Origin: Pseudomonas putida
GTDB taxonomy: Bacteria; Pseudomonadota; Gammaproteobacteria; Pseudomonadales; Pseudomonadaceae
Reading direction: 5' to 3'
NCBI RefSeq assembly: GCF_025905425.1
Contig: NZ_CP109603.1
Coordinates: 5,968,501 to 6,032,500 of the forward strand
DNA length: 64,000 bases
Both the position numbers and the translations under genes were made by a program. Under the pieces are notes generated by a model, which saw only the letters and a program-made list of their open reading frames with translations, was not told the DNA's origin and did not search any database. Position 1 is the stretch's first letter. The number at the start of each line of letters is the position of its first letter. Below are positions 47,990-55,495 of this stretch, piece after piece.

Positions 47990-48021
47990 AAGTGGACTGC
48001 ACCCAGAAAGTTGGGCTGCAG

Positions 48022-49269
48022 CTACCTGTCAGGCAGCCCCGCTACCCATTCCGCCGCCGCCCGCCCAGCGCGCAGCCCGCTGGCAAAACACGCCGTCAGC
48101 AGATACCCCCCGGTCGGCGCCTCCCAGTCCAGCATCTCGCCGGCACAGAACACCCCCGGCAATGCCTTGACCATCAACCCCTCATCCAGCCCTTCAAAGC
48201 GCACCCCGCCCGCACTGCTGATGGCTTCATCCAGCGGCCGGGTGCGCACCAAGGTGATCGGCAACCCCTTGATTGCCCGCGCCAGCGCTTGAGGGTCGGC
48301 GAACGTGGCCTGATCGGTCAGCTCCCGCAACAGCGCTGCCTTGACCCCGTCGATGCCCAGCTGGCTGTGCAGGTGCTTGGCCATCGAGCGCGAGCCACGC
48401 GGCCTGGCCAACGCCTGGGCAATGTTATCCACAGCCTTGTCCGGCAGCAGGTCGAGCACAAGTACGCCACGGCCATCACGGTTGATGGCTTCGCGCACCG
48501 GCGCTGACAGGGCGTACACCAGGCTGCCCTCGACCCCTTGTGCGGTGAGGATGAACTCACCTTTACGCGGCTGGCTGCCCGGCACGCTCAGGGCAATGTT
48601 TTTCAGCGGTGCGCCGGCAAACTTGTCCTTGAGCAAGGCGCTCCAGCCTTCGACTTCAAAACCACAGTTGCTCGGCTGCAAGGGCGAGATATCCACAGCC
48701 CGCTCAGCCAGCAGCGGCTGCCACGCACCGTCGGAACCTAGGCGCGCCCAACTGCCCCCGCCCAACGCAAGCACCACAGCGGCCACATGTACCTCGCGTT
48801 CACCCTGTGGATAAGCGATCCGCAGGCTGGCATCGTCATTCCAACCCAACCAGCGATGGCGGGTGTGGATAACTACACCGCTGTCGCGCAGGCGCTTGAG
48901 CCAGGCGCGCAACAAGGGGGCGGCCTTCATGTCGCGAGGGAAGACCCGGCCCGAAGTGCCGACGAAGGTTTCGATACCCAGGCCGTGAATCCACTGGCGC
49001 AAGGCGTCGGCATCGAAGCCGCGCAGCAGGGCGCCCAATTCGCCCTGGCGTTCGGCATAGCGCGCGACGAAGGCCGGATAGGGCTCGGAATGGGTGATGT
49101 TCATGCCGCCGACACCTGCCAGCAGGAACTTGCGGCCCACCGAGGGCATGGCATCGAACACCTCGACCGCCAAGCCCGCCTGGGCCAGCGCTTCGGCAGC
49201 CATCAGGCCGGCGGGGCCGCCACCGATGACGGCGACAAGGGGAGGGGCGGAGTGGCGTAAATCGGGCAT
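48022..49269 (-). CDS. HI0933-like NAD(P)/FAD-dependent oxidoreductase
   Basis: A 415-residue flavoprotein of the HI0933/YhiN family. It starts with a dinucleotide-binding fold (PLVAVIGGGPAGLMAAEALAQAGLAVEVFDA, GxGxxG at about 16-21), then MPSVGRKFLLAGVGGMNITHSE, TFVGTSGRVFPRDMKAAPLLRAWL, VVLALGGGSWARLGSDG, and the C-terminal SSAGGVRFEGLDEGLMVKALPGVFCAGEMLDWEAPTGGYLLTACFASGLRAG. The substrate is unknown. An alternative start 10 codons upstream (ATGCGCACT, ending at 49299) is possible. The coding region contains three perfect DnaA boxes. Confidence 0.9.
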   Translation of the reverse strand: MPDLRHSAPPLVAVIGGGPAGLMAAEALAQAGLAVEVFDAMPSVGRKFLLAGVGGMNITHSEPYPAFVARYAERQGELGALLRGFDADALRQWIHGLGIETFVGTSGRVFPRDMKAAPLLRAWLKRLRDSGVVIHTRHRWLGWNDDASLRIAYPQGEREVHVAAVVLALGGGSWARLGSDGAWQPLLAERAVDISPLQPSNCGFEVEGWSALLKDKFAGAPLKNIALSVPGSQPRKGEFILTAQGVEGSLVYALSAPVREAINRDGRGVLVLDLLPDKAVDNIAQALARPRGSRSMAKHLHSQLGIDGVKAALLRELTDQATFADPQALARAIKGLPITLVRTRPLDEAISSAGGVRFEGLDEGLMVKALPGVFCAGEMLDWEAPTGGYLLTACFASGLRAGRAAAEWVAGLPDR

Positions 49270-49405
49270 GGGCGGCGGCAGGTTGTGGAAAAGAGTGCGC
49301 ATTCTAGCGCAGCCGGGCTTGCGCAAGCACTGATCAAAAAATGATCAATACCTTACAGGCAGCGTGGCTAAAGGGCTGCAGCCGCTTTCCAGCAGCTTAT
49401 CCACA
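48425..49405. other. cluster of DnaA-box sequences
   Basis: Perfect TTATCCACA 9-mers occur at 48425-48433 (plus), 48806-48814 (minus), 48864-48872 (minus) and 49397-49405 (plus). Near-matches ATATCCACA (48689-48697) and TTTTCCACA (minus, 49284-49292) lie among them. Most are inside the flavoprotein gene; the last is in the intergenic region. Confidence 0.6.
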
Positions 49406-49418
49406 GGCGGTTCCACAG

Positions 49419-50333
49419 TCATTGTGAACAACCGATGACCTTCGCCGCGCTGTGATGCAGGATGCCATGGCGCCGCGCCAAGGCTGCGCGGTCCTTGCTG
49501 TAGCCGCCACCGATCACGCCCACCACGGGGATGTCGCGGCCCAGGCACTGGCGCATCACCCGCTCGTCGCGTGCCGCCAGGCCTTCATCGGTCAGTTGCA
49601 GGTAGCCCAGGGCGTCGTCCTTGTGCACATCCACGCCGGCGTCGTACAGCACCAGGTCTGGCTGGTAGAGCGGCAGCAGGTAGTTGAGGGCATCGTCCAC
49701 GACCTTGAGGTAGGCCGCGTCGCCCATGCCGCGAGGCAGGGGGATATCCCAATCGCTTTGCGCCTTGCGGGCCGGGAAGTTCTGTTCACAGTGCAGTGAC
49801 ACGGTGATCGCGTCGGGTGTGTCGTGCAGTATCCGTGCGGTGCCATCGCCCTGGTGCACGTCGCAATCGAAGATCAGCACCCGGTGCACCCGCCCGGCTT
49901 CCAGCAGGTAGCGGCTGATCACGGCCAGGTCGTTGAAGATGCAAAAGCCGGCGGGGTGGTCGTAATGGGCGTGGTGCGTGCCACCGGCGAGGTGACAGGC
50001 GATGCCATGCTCCAGTGCCAGCTCGGCGCTCAGCAGCGAACCACCGACGGCACGCACGGTGCGCCGGGCCAGCGCCTCGCTCCAGGGCAGGCCGAGGCGA
50101 CGCTGGTCCTCGCGGGACAGGTCGCCGCTCATGTAGCGCTCGATGTAGCTGCGGTCGTGGGCCAGCGCGAGGATGTCGTTGGGGCAGATCTGCGGGCGCA
50201 ACAGGTCCTGGTCGCGGGTCAGGCCGCTGTCGACCAGGTGGTCGCGCAGCAGGCGAAACTTGTCCATCGGGAAGCGGTGTTCAGCGGGGAACGCCGGGCT
50301 GTAGTCATCGTGGTAGATCAGCGGCAACGGCAT
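49419..50333 (-). CDS. histone-deacetylase-like zinc hydrolase (AcuC/class II-IV type)
   Basis: A 304-residue arginase/deacetylase-fold enzyme: LPLIYHDDYSPAFPAEHRFPMDKFRLLRD at the start, LAGGTHHAHYDHPAGFCIFNDLAV (the HH pair and active-site region), the zinc ligands in LIFDCDVHQGDGTARI (D-x-H), LYDAGVDVHKDDALGYL (second Asp ligand) and GVIGGGYSKD. Bacterial relatives deacetylate proteins, polyamines or other amides; the substrate cannot be read from sequence. It is 77 bases after the phosphatase gene on the same strand. Confidence 0.92.
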   Translation of the reverse strand: MPLPLIYHDDYSPAFPAEHRFPMDKFRLLRDHLVDSGLTRDQDLLRPQICPNDILALAHDRSYIERYMSGDLSREDQRRLGLPWSEALARRTVRAVGGSLLSAELALEHGIACHLAGGTHHAHYDHPAGFCIFNDLAVISRYLLEAGRVHRVLIFDCDVHQGDGTARILHDTPDAITVSLHCEQNFPARKAQSDWDIPLPRGMGDAAYLKVVDDALNYLLPLYQPDLVLYDAGVDVHKDDALGYLQLTDEGLAARDERVMRQCLGRDIPVVGVIGGGYSKDRAALARRHGILHHSAAKVIGCSQ

Positions 50334-50410
50334 GGTGGGTTCGCAATGGGGGCCAGTGCTGATCTTGCCAGTTGTGCAGCGCCGCGCAACCGGCTTGTCA
50401 CGCTAGGTTG

Positions 50411-51097
50411 TCACTTGCCGGTGCTGGCCAGCACCCGCTGCCAATCTGGCTCGTTCAACCGGCCCAGGATCCGCGCCTTGCCGTTGCCGTCTACCGAAAC
50501 GAACAGCGCACTGGCATAGCCGCTTTCCCGCTCCCCGCCAACCACCCGCTGCTGGCGCTGGAAATGGTCGATGCAGCCGTTGTGGGTCACCAGCACCAAG
50601 TTGTGCCCAGGCCGTTTGCGCGCCAGGGCTTCATCGGCGAACTGGTTGTCGCAGCTCTCCAGCCAGGCAGCGCTGGGTACCGCTTGCCCCAGAATGAAGT
50701 GCGCGGTCTGGCGTGTACGCACTTTAGGGCTGCTCAGTACATCGGCATTGCTCAGGCCCAGCGTGTGCAAGCCCTGGCCGACCTGGGTGGCCGCCTGGGT
50801 GCCGGCCACGGTGATGCCGGTGGGGTCGTCCAGGCACGGGCCGGGTGCGCTGTCGCAGCGTTCGGCATGGCGAATCATCACGATCACGGCGCCGTCGGCC
50901 CAGTCCTGCAACAGGCCGCTGTCAGTCAATTGTTGCTCGTTGCCAAGGTCCACGATGTGCGTCCTCGTTGCCAACCAGGTGGTCAACGCCGCCACCACCA
51001 TGCACAGGCCCAGGGCGGCCCCCAGGGCCTTGCGCGACAAGCGTCGCTTGCGCCGGGCGTGGATGGCAGGGTGTCCCAGGGTATTGCTCGGTGGCAT
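50411..51097 (-). CDS. membrane-anchored histidine phosphatase (Ais/PmrG-like)
   Basis: A 228-residue protein with one N-terminal membrane anchor (RKALGAALGLCMVVAALTTWLATRT) after a basic segment (HARRKRRLSRK), then a histidine-phosphatase domain: VIVMIRHAERCDSAPGPC with the catalytic RHAE, LSSPKVRTRQTAHFILG, and the second histidine in LVLVTHNGCIDHF. The arrangement resembles Ais/PmrG LPS-core heptose phosphatases, facing the periplasm, though Ais proteins usually have a cleavable signal. Several upstream in-frame ATGs exist; 51097 is chosen because GGAG lies 6 bases before it. Confidence 0.82.
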   Translation of the reverse strand: MPPSNTLGHPAIHARRKRRLSRKALGAALGLCMVVAALTTWLATRTHIVDLGNEQQLTDSGLLQDWADGAVIVMIRHAERCDSAPGPCLDDPTGITVAGTQAATQVGQGLHTLGLSNADVLSSPKVRTRQTAHFILGQAVPSAAWLESCDNQFADEALARKRPGHNLVLVTHNGCIDHFQRQQRVVGGERESGYASALFVSVDGNGKARILGRLNEPDWQRVLASTGK

Positions 51098-51277
51098 GCG
51101 TCGCTCCGATGGCATGGCCACGCCAGGTGTAGGCGTGGCTGGCGTCATTCTGGAAAACGGCCTGTCGGGTGCCGGTGAAGGCGCTGTGAAAATTGCATTC
51201 AAGTGCTGCTGCTTGAGTGAATCGTTCGCCCGCGCCTACGCTGTAAACTGCAAGACAGCAAAACCGGAGCACGCCCG

Positions 51278-51847
51278 ATGACCCCTATTCTGGAACTGGA
51301 AAGCGCACGCTTGGTGTTGCGCCAATGGCACGACGACGACCTGCGCGAGTTCGCCGCGCTGTGCGCCGATCCGCAGGTGATGCGCTACTTCCCCGCGCCC
51401 CTGACGCGCCTGGAAGCGGCTGCCCTGATCGGGCGCATCCGTGGCCATTTCAATGAGCACGGTTTCGGCCTGTGGGCCCTGGAGCGCAAGGACAGCGGCG
51501 CGTTCATTGGCATGACCGGGCTGTTGAACGTCAGTTTCGAGGCCGATTTCGCGCCCGCAGTGGAAATCGGCTGGCGCCTGGCGCGTCGCCACTGGGGCCT
51601 GGGGTTTGCCAGTGAAGCGGCCTGGACTTGCCTGCGTTGCGCCTTCGCCCAATTGCGCCTGGATGAGGTGGTGTCGTTCACTAGCCAGAGCAACTTGCCC
51701 TCGCAGAAGGTCATGCAGGCCATCGGTATGCTCCAGGACTCGAGTGGTAGTTTCGAACACCCGCGCCTGCCTGTCGGCCACCCGTTGCGCCCTCATGTGC
51801 TGTACCGCATCGACCGTGCACACTGGGAGCAGACCCTGCGCGGCTGA
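51278..51847 (+). CDS. GNAT family N-acetyltransferase (RimJ/RimL-type)
   Basis: A 189-residue acetyltransferase of the Acetyltransf_3 type: LESARLVLRQWHDDDLREFAALCADPQVMRYFPAPLTRLEA at the N-terminus, IGMTGLLNVSFEADFAPAVEIGWRLARRHWGLGFASEAAWTCLRCAF with the acetyl-CoA-binding R/Q-x-x-G-x-A/G region (RRHWGLGFA), and SNLPSQKVMQAIGML. Substrate unknown; relatives modify ribosomal protein N-termini, antibiotics or small amines. It is transcribed divergently from the phosphatase gene. Confidence 0.92.
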   Translation: MTPILELESARLVLRQWHDDDLREFAALCADPQVMRYFPAPLTRLEAAALIGRIRGHFNEHGFGLWALERKDSGAFIGMTGLLNVSFEADFAPAVEIGWRLARRHWGLGFASEAAWTCLRCAFAQLRLDEVVSFTSQSNLPSQKVMQAIGMLQDSSGSFEHPRLPVGHPLRPHVLYRIDRAHWEQTLRG

Positions 51848-51942
51848 ATGGAGGGCCATGCGCGGTGCGAATGACAAACCCTGTATCATTTGCCTTCATG
51901 AAAGTGTTGTAGAGCTGAGTTGCTTTGCTAGGAGAACCCCCG

Positions 51943-52812
51943 ATGAGTCATGTGTTGGACGACCTGGTCGACCTGTTGAGCCTCGAGTCCATCGAGGAGA
52001 ACCTGTTCCGTGGACGCAGCCAGGACCTGGGCTTCCGCCAGCTGTATGGCGGGCAGGTGCTGGGCCAGTCATTGTCGGCGGCCAGCCAGACGGTCGAGGA
52101 TGCGCGCCATGTGCATTCGCTGCACGGTTACTTCCTGCGCCCTGGCGATGCCAGCTTGCCGGTGGTGTATTCGGTGGACCGTGTGCGTGACGGTGGCAGC
52201 TTCAGCACCCGCCGGGTGACGGCGATCCAGAAGGGCCACACCATCTTTACCTGCAGCGCGTCGTTCCAGTACGACGAAGAGGGCTTCGAGCACCAGGCGC
52301 AGATGCCCGATGTGGTGGGCCCGGAAAACCTGCCCAGCGAAGTCGAACTGGCCAGTGCCATGGCCGAGCACCTGCCTGAGCGGATCCGCGACAAGGTGCT
52401 GTGTGCCAAGCCGATCGAGATCCGCCCGGTGACCGAGCGTGACCCGTTCAACCCCAAGCCCGGCGACCCGGTGAAGTACGCCTGGTTCCGTGCCGACGGC
52501 AACCTGCCGGACGTGCCTGCGCTGCACAAGTACCTGCTGGCCTACGCCTCTGACTTCGGCCTGCTGACCACCGCCTTGCTGCCCCATGGCAAATCGGTGT
52601 GGCAGCGCGACATGCAGATCGCCAGCCTCGATCATTCGCTGTGGTTCCATGGCAACCTGCGCGCCGACGAGTGGTTGCTGTACGCCACCGACAGCCCTTG
52701 GGCCGGCAATGCCCGCGGCTTCTGCCGGGGCAGCATCTTCAACCAGGCCGGGCAACTGGTGGCGTCGTCGAGCCAGGAAGGCCTGATTCGCCATCGCAAG
52801 GACTGGGCATGA
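51943..52812 (+). CDS. tesB: acyl-CoA thioesterase II
   Basis: TesB hydrolyses medium- and long-chain acyl-CoA to free acids. The 289-residue double-hotdog protein shows MSHVLDDLVDLLSLESIEENLFRGRSQDLGFRQLYGGQVLGQSLSAA, VHSLHGYFLRPGDASLPVVYSVDRVRDGGSFSTRRVTAIQKG, and in the second half the catalytic-region segments SLDHSLWFHGNLRADEWLLYATDSPWAGNARGFCRGSIFNQAGQLVASSSQEGL. The ATG at 51943 follows AGGAG. Its stop overlaps the start of the HAD gene (ATGA), so the two are coupled. Confidence 0.96.
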   Translation: MSHVLDDLVDLLSLESIEENLFRGRSQDLGFRQLYGGQVLGQSLSAASQTVEDARHVHSLHGYFLRPGDASLPVVYSVDRVRDGGSFSTRRVTAIQKGHTIFTCSASFQYDEEGFEHQAQMPDVVGPENLPSEVELASAMAEHLPERIRDKVLCAKPIEIRPVTERDPFNPKPGDPVKYAWFRADGNLPDVPALHKYLLAYASDFGLLTTALLPHGKSVWQRDMQIASLDHSLWFHGNLRADEWLLYATDSPWAGNARGFCRGSIFNQAGQLVASSSQEGLIRHRKDWA

Positions 52813-53399
52813 GCCTGGGCGAGGTACGCAACTGGGTGTTCGACATGGACGGCACCCTGACCGTGGCGGTGCACGATTTTGCGGCCATCCGCGAAGCGCT
52901 GGAGATCCCGCCCGAGCACGACATCCTGACCCACCTGGCGGCCTTGCCGGCGGCGCAATCGGCGGCCAAGCATGCCTGGCTGCTGGAACATGAGCGCGAC
53001 CTGGCGCTGGCCTCAAAGGCCGCGACGGGGGCGGTGGAGCTGGTGCGCGAGCTGGCTGGGCGGGGATGCCGGTTGGCGATCCTCACCCGCAACGCCCGGG
53101 AGCTTGCGCATGTCACCCTGGAAGCCATTGGCCTGGCTGACTGCTTCCCGGTGGAGCATGTGCTTGGCCGTGATGAGGCCGAACCCAAGCCTAGCCCGGA
53201 TGGCCTGCTGAAGATCGCCGGGGCTTGGGGTGTGGCGCCCAGCGAACTGGTGATGGTCGGTGACTATCGCTTTGACCTGGATTGCGGGCGTGCGGCCGGG
53301 GCGCGGACCGTACTGGTCAACTTGCCGGACAACCCGTGGCCGCATCTGGTGGATTGGCATGCGGCGGATTGCCGGGCGTTGCGCGCGATGCTTGGCTGA
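52809..53399 (+). CDS. HAD-superfamily phosphatase
   Basis: A 196-residue HAD hydrolase. Motif I is WVFDMDGTLTV (nucleophile D at about 12), motif II is LAILTRNA, the lysine is in EAEPKPSPDGLLKI, and motif IV is VMVGDYRFDLDCGRAAGARTVLV. The small alpha-helical cap between motifs I and II (FAAIREALEIPPEHDILTHLAALPA) is of the C1 type, as in phosphoglycolate- and pyrophosphate-type phosphatases. The substrate is unknown. The ATG overlaps the tesB stop. Confidence 0.92.
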   Translation: MSLGEVRNWVFDMDGTLTVAVHDFAAIREALEIPPEHDILTHLAALPAAQSAAKHAWLLEHERDLALASKAATGAVELVRELAGRGCRLAILTRNARELAHVTLEAIGLADCFPVEHVLGRDEAEPKPSPDGLLKIAGAWGVAPSELVMVGDYRFDLDCGRAAGARTVLVNLPDNPWPHLVDWHAADCRALRAMLG

Positions 53400-53414
53400 T
53401 TTTTTGTGTATTGG

Positions 53415-53470
53415 CAGTGCGGGCCTTTTCGCGGATAAACCTGCTCCCACAGGGGAGGCAGCCCGCACTG
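53415..53470. repeat. single REP inside a larger inverted repeat
   Basis: CAGTGCGGGC (53415-53424) and GCCCGCACTG (53461-53470) are perfect 10-base arms around a single REP unit of the TAAA variant (GCGGATAAACCTGCTCCCAC). The large hairpin lies between the HAD gene and the oxidoreductase. Confidence 0.8.
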
Positions 53471-53512
53471 GCTATGCTGAACCGCAGTTTTTCCCTGAAT
53501 GGAGACCCAGCC

Positions 53513-54523
53513 ATGAGCAGCAAGGCCATCTACGTCCAACCTGGCGGCGGCTACGACAAAGTACAGGTCGGCACCTGCGAGGCGCCTGCGCCACAGGCCG
53601 GCGAGATCACCGTGCGTTTGCACGCCAGTTCCCTCAACTACCACGACTTCGCCGTGGTCAGCGGCATGTGGGGGCCGAGCGAGCGGCGTATCCCCATGGC
53701 CGACGGTGCCGGCGAAGTGACGGCGGTGGGCGCGGGTGTCAGTGAGTTCCAGGTCGGCGACAATGTTGTCAGCACCTTCTTCCCGGACTGGCTCGACGGC
53801 CAGGCCAATGTCGAAGGGTTCGCCAGGGTGCCTGGCGATGGCCTCGACGGCTACGCCCGTGAGCAGGTCACCGCCCGCGCCACGTCCTTCACCCTCGCGC
53901 CCAAGGGCTACAGCCACGCCGAGGCCGCCACGCTGACCACAGCAGGCCTGACCGCCTGGCGCGCCTTGATGAGCGATGACCACCTCAAGCCCGGCGATAC
54001 GGTGCTGGTGCAGGGCACGGGCGGGGTGTCGATCTTCGCCTTGCAGTTCGCCAAGCTGGCGGGTGCAACCGTGATCGCGACGTCGTCCAGCGATGCCAAG
54101 CTCGAACGCCTCAAGGCGCTGGGCGCCGACCACCTGATCAACTACAAGAGCACCCCGGCCTGGGGTGAGAAGGTGCGTGAGCTCACCCACAATCGCGGTG
54201 TCGACCATGTGATCGAAGTGGGCGGCCCGGCCACCCTGGAGCAATCGATGATTGCCACGCGCATTGGCGGGCATGTGTCGTTGATTGGCATCCTCACCGG
54301 GGTGGCAGGGCAGTTGCCCCTGGTTCAGGCCCTGGTGCGGCAGATTCGCCTGCAGGGCGTGCTGGTCGGCAGCCGGGCGCAGCAGCAGGCGATGGTGCGG
54401 GCAATTGATGCCAATGGCCTGCGGCCGGTGGTGGACAAGCACTTCGAACTGGAGCAGATCGTCGATGCGTTCCGCTACCAGGAGAGCAATCGGCATTTCG
54501 GCAAGATCTGCCTGACCTGGTAA
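53513..54523 (+). CDS. zinc-independent MDR-family NAD(P)-dependent oxidoreductase
   Basis: A 336-residue quinone-oxidoreductase-like member of the medium-chain dehydrogenase family. The GroES-like domain has LNYHDFAVVSGMWG and PMADGAGEVTAVGAGVSEFQVGDNVVSTFFPDW. The catalytic-zinc Cys position is occupied by Y (LNYHD) and there is no GHE motif or structural-zinc cysteine cluster, so zinc is not expected. The Rossmann domain is VLVQGTGGVSIFALQFAKLAGATVIATSSSDAKLERLKALGADHLINY, followed by GVDHVIEVGGPATLEQS. Substrate unknown. Start ATG 53513 follows GGAGACCC. Confidence 0.92.
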   Translation: MSSKAIYVQPGGGYDKVQVGTCEAPAPQAGEITVRLHASSLNYHDFAVVSGMWGPSERRIPMADGAGEVTAVGAGVSEFQVGDNVVSTFFPDWLDGQANVEGFARVPGDGLDGYAREQVTARATSFTLAPKGYSHAEAATLTTAGLTAWRALMSDDHLKPGDTVLVQGTGGVSIFALQFAKLAGATVIATSSSDAKLERLKALGADHLINYKSTPAWGEKVRELTHNRGVDHVIEVGGPATLEQSMIATRIGGHVSLIGILTGVAGQLPLVQALVRQIRLQGVLVGSRAQQQAMVRAIDANGLRPVVDKHFELEQIVDAFRYQESNRHFGKICLTW

Positions 54524-54537
54524 TTGCCGCTACAGGC

Positions 54538-55239
54538 TCACTCAGGCAGCAATCTGTCGCGGCTATTGGACAGGTGCAGGCACATTGCGGCCCGCGCTGC
54601 ATCCGGGTCCTGGCGGCGGATGGCGTTGAGTATCGCCTCGTGCTCCAGATTGGCCAGGTACGCATGCCTGGCCAGCCTGGCCCCGGCACGTTCGGCCAGG
54701 GCCATGCGATTGCGCGGGATCAGCCCGCTGCCAAGCTGGGCCATCATCTCGCTGAAGTACAGGTTGCCGGTGGCCTCGGCGATCAGCAGATGAAAGCGCC
54801 GGTCGGCCTCGATGCAACTGTCGCCGGCGGCGGCCAGGTCCTGATAATCGTCCAATGCCTGACGCATGCGGGCCACGTGCCCGTCGTCGCGGCGCACCGC
54901 GGCGAGGGCGGCGGCCTGGCCTTCCAGGCCGATGCGCAGCTCCAGCAGGTCGCGCACGCTGGCGGCGTTTTCCGCGCCAACGCGCAGGCCTGCCTGGGGC
55001 TGGCGCTCTATCACGAAGGTACCGATACCGTGGCGGGGCTCGACCAGCCCTGAGGCCTGCAACTTCGACAAGGCTTCGCGCACCACGGTACGGCTGACGC
55101 CGTGCTCGCGCACCAGGGTGTTTTCCGACGGCAGCTTGTCGCCTGGCTTGAAGGTACCCAGCAGGATCTGCTGGGTAAGGCTGGAGACCAGGTCGTGGGC
55201 GCGGCTGTGGCCGCGTAGACGCATGTTCGCTGTGCCCAT
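54538..55239 (-). CDS. GntR/FadR-subfamily regulator of the glucarate genes
   Basis: A 233-residue FadR-subfamily regulator: an N-terminal winged HTH (HDLVSSLTQQILLGTFKPGDKLPSENTLVREHGVSRTVVREALSKLQASGLVEPRHGIGTFVIER) and a C-terminal FCD ligand domain with its helix bundle (LLELRIGLEGQAAALAAVRR to HLSNSRDRLLPE), where ADRRFHLLIAEATGN and HAYLANLEHEAILNAI carry the usual metal-binding D/H/H residues. It diverges from the transporter-dehydratase operon, and the intergenic region holds two matching TTGT-ACAA palindromes, one near its own start. The likely ligand is glucarate/galactarate or a product. ATG 55239 is favoured because CGGAG is 7 bases upstream; a 12-codon extension exists. Confidence 0.88.
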   Translation of the reverse strand: MGTANMRLRGHSRAHDLVSSLTQQILLGTFKPGDKLPSENTLVREHGVSRTVVREALSKLQASGLVEPRHGIGTFVIERQPQAGLRVGAENAASVRDLLELRIGLEGQAAALAAVRRDDGHVARMRQALDDYQDLAAAGDSCIEADRRFHLLIAEATGNLYFSEMMAQLGSGLIPRNRMALAERAGARLARHAYLANLEHEAILNAIRRQDPDAARAAMCLHLSNSRDRLLPE

Positions 55240-55263
55240 GGCGAGCTCCGAGTCATCGTTTAA

Positions 55264-55276
55264 CTTGTACGACAAG
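55264..55276. promoter_or_regulatory. putative GntR operator 1
   Basis: CTTGTACGACAAG, a perfect 5-base inverted repeat (CTTGT/ACAAG) with a 3-base spacer, 25 bases upstream of the regulator start. It has the FadR-subfamily shape TNGT-N3-ACNA and matches operator 2 in the same gap. Confidence 0.6.
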
Positions 55277-55391
55277 CTAATTCATAAAAATATTTTCTGC
55301 TGGTTTTTCTTATCTTGAAGGCAGCGTCGTCTGCTGTTGTTTTTGCAAGATCGCAGCATATTATCATTGTGACAGCTTGTATTTTGCCTTT

Positions 55392-55421
55392 TTGACGACT
55401 TTACCTATCTTGTCGTACAAC
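55392..55421 (+). promoter_or_regulatory. putative promoter with GntR operator 2 for the glucarate operon
   Basis: TTGACG (55392-55397) is a good -35; TACAAC (55416-55421) at 18-base spacing is a fair -10. Operator-like CTTGTCGTACAAC (55409-55421), the same TTGT-N3-ACAA pattern as operator 1 read on the other strand in its centre, overlaps the -10, so bound regulator would block transcription. Confidence 0.55.
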
Positions 55422-55495
55422 CTTGCGGCGCATATGCTCCTCCCCACTGTCATGTCAGACAACCCGCATAAAAACAACTAGTGGGAGATCCGCAA

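Noticed and set aside
49331..49347. Palindrome TGATCA-AAAAA-TGATCA upstream of the flavoprotein gene
   Set aside because: Symmetric but short, no T run on either side for a terminator and no match to a known operator; left as a curiosity.
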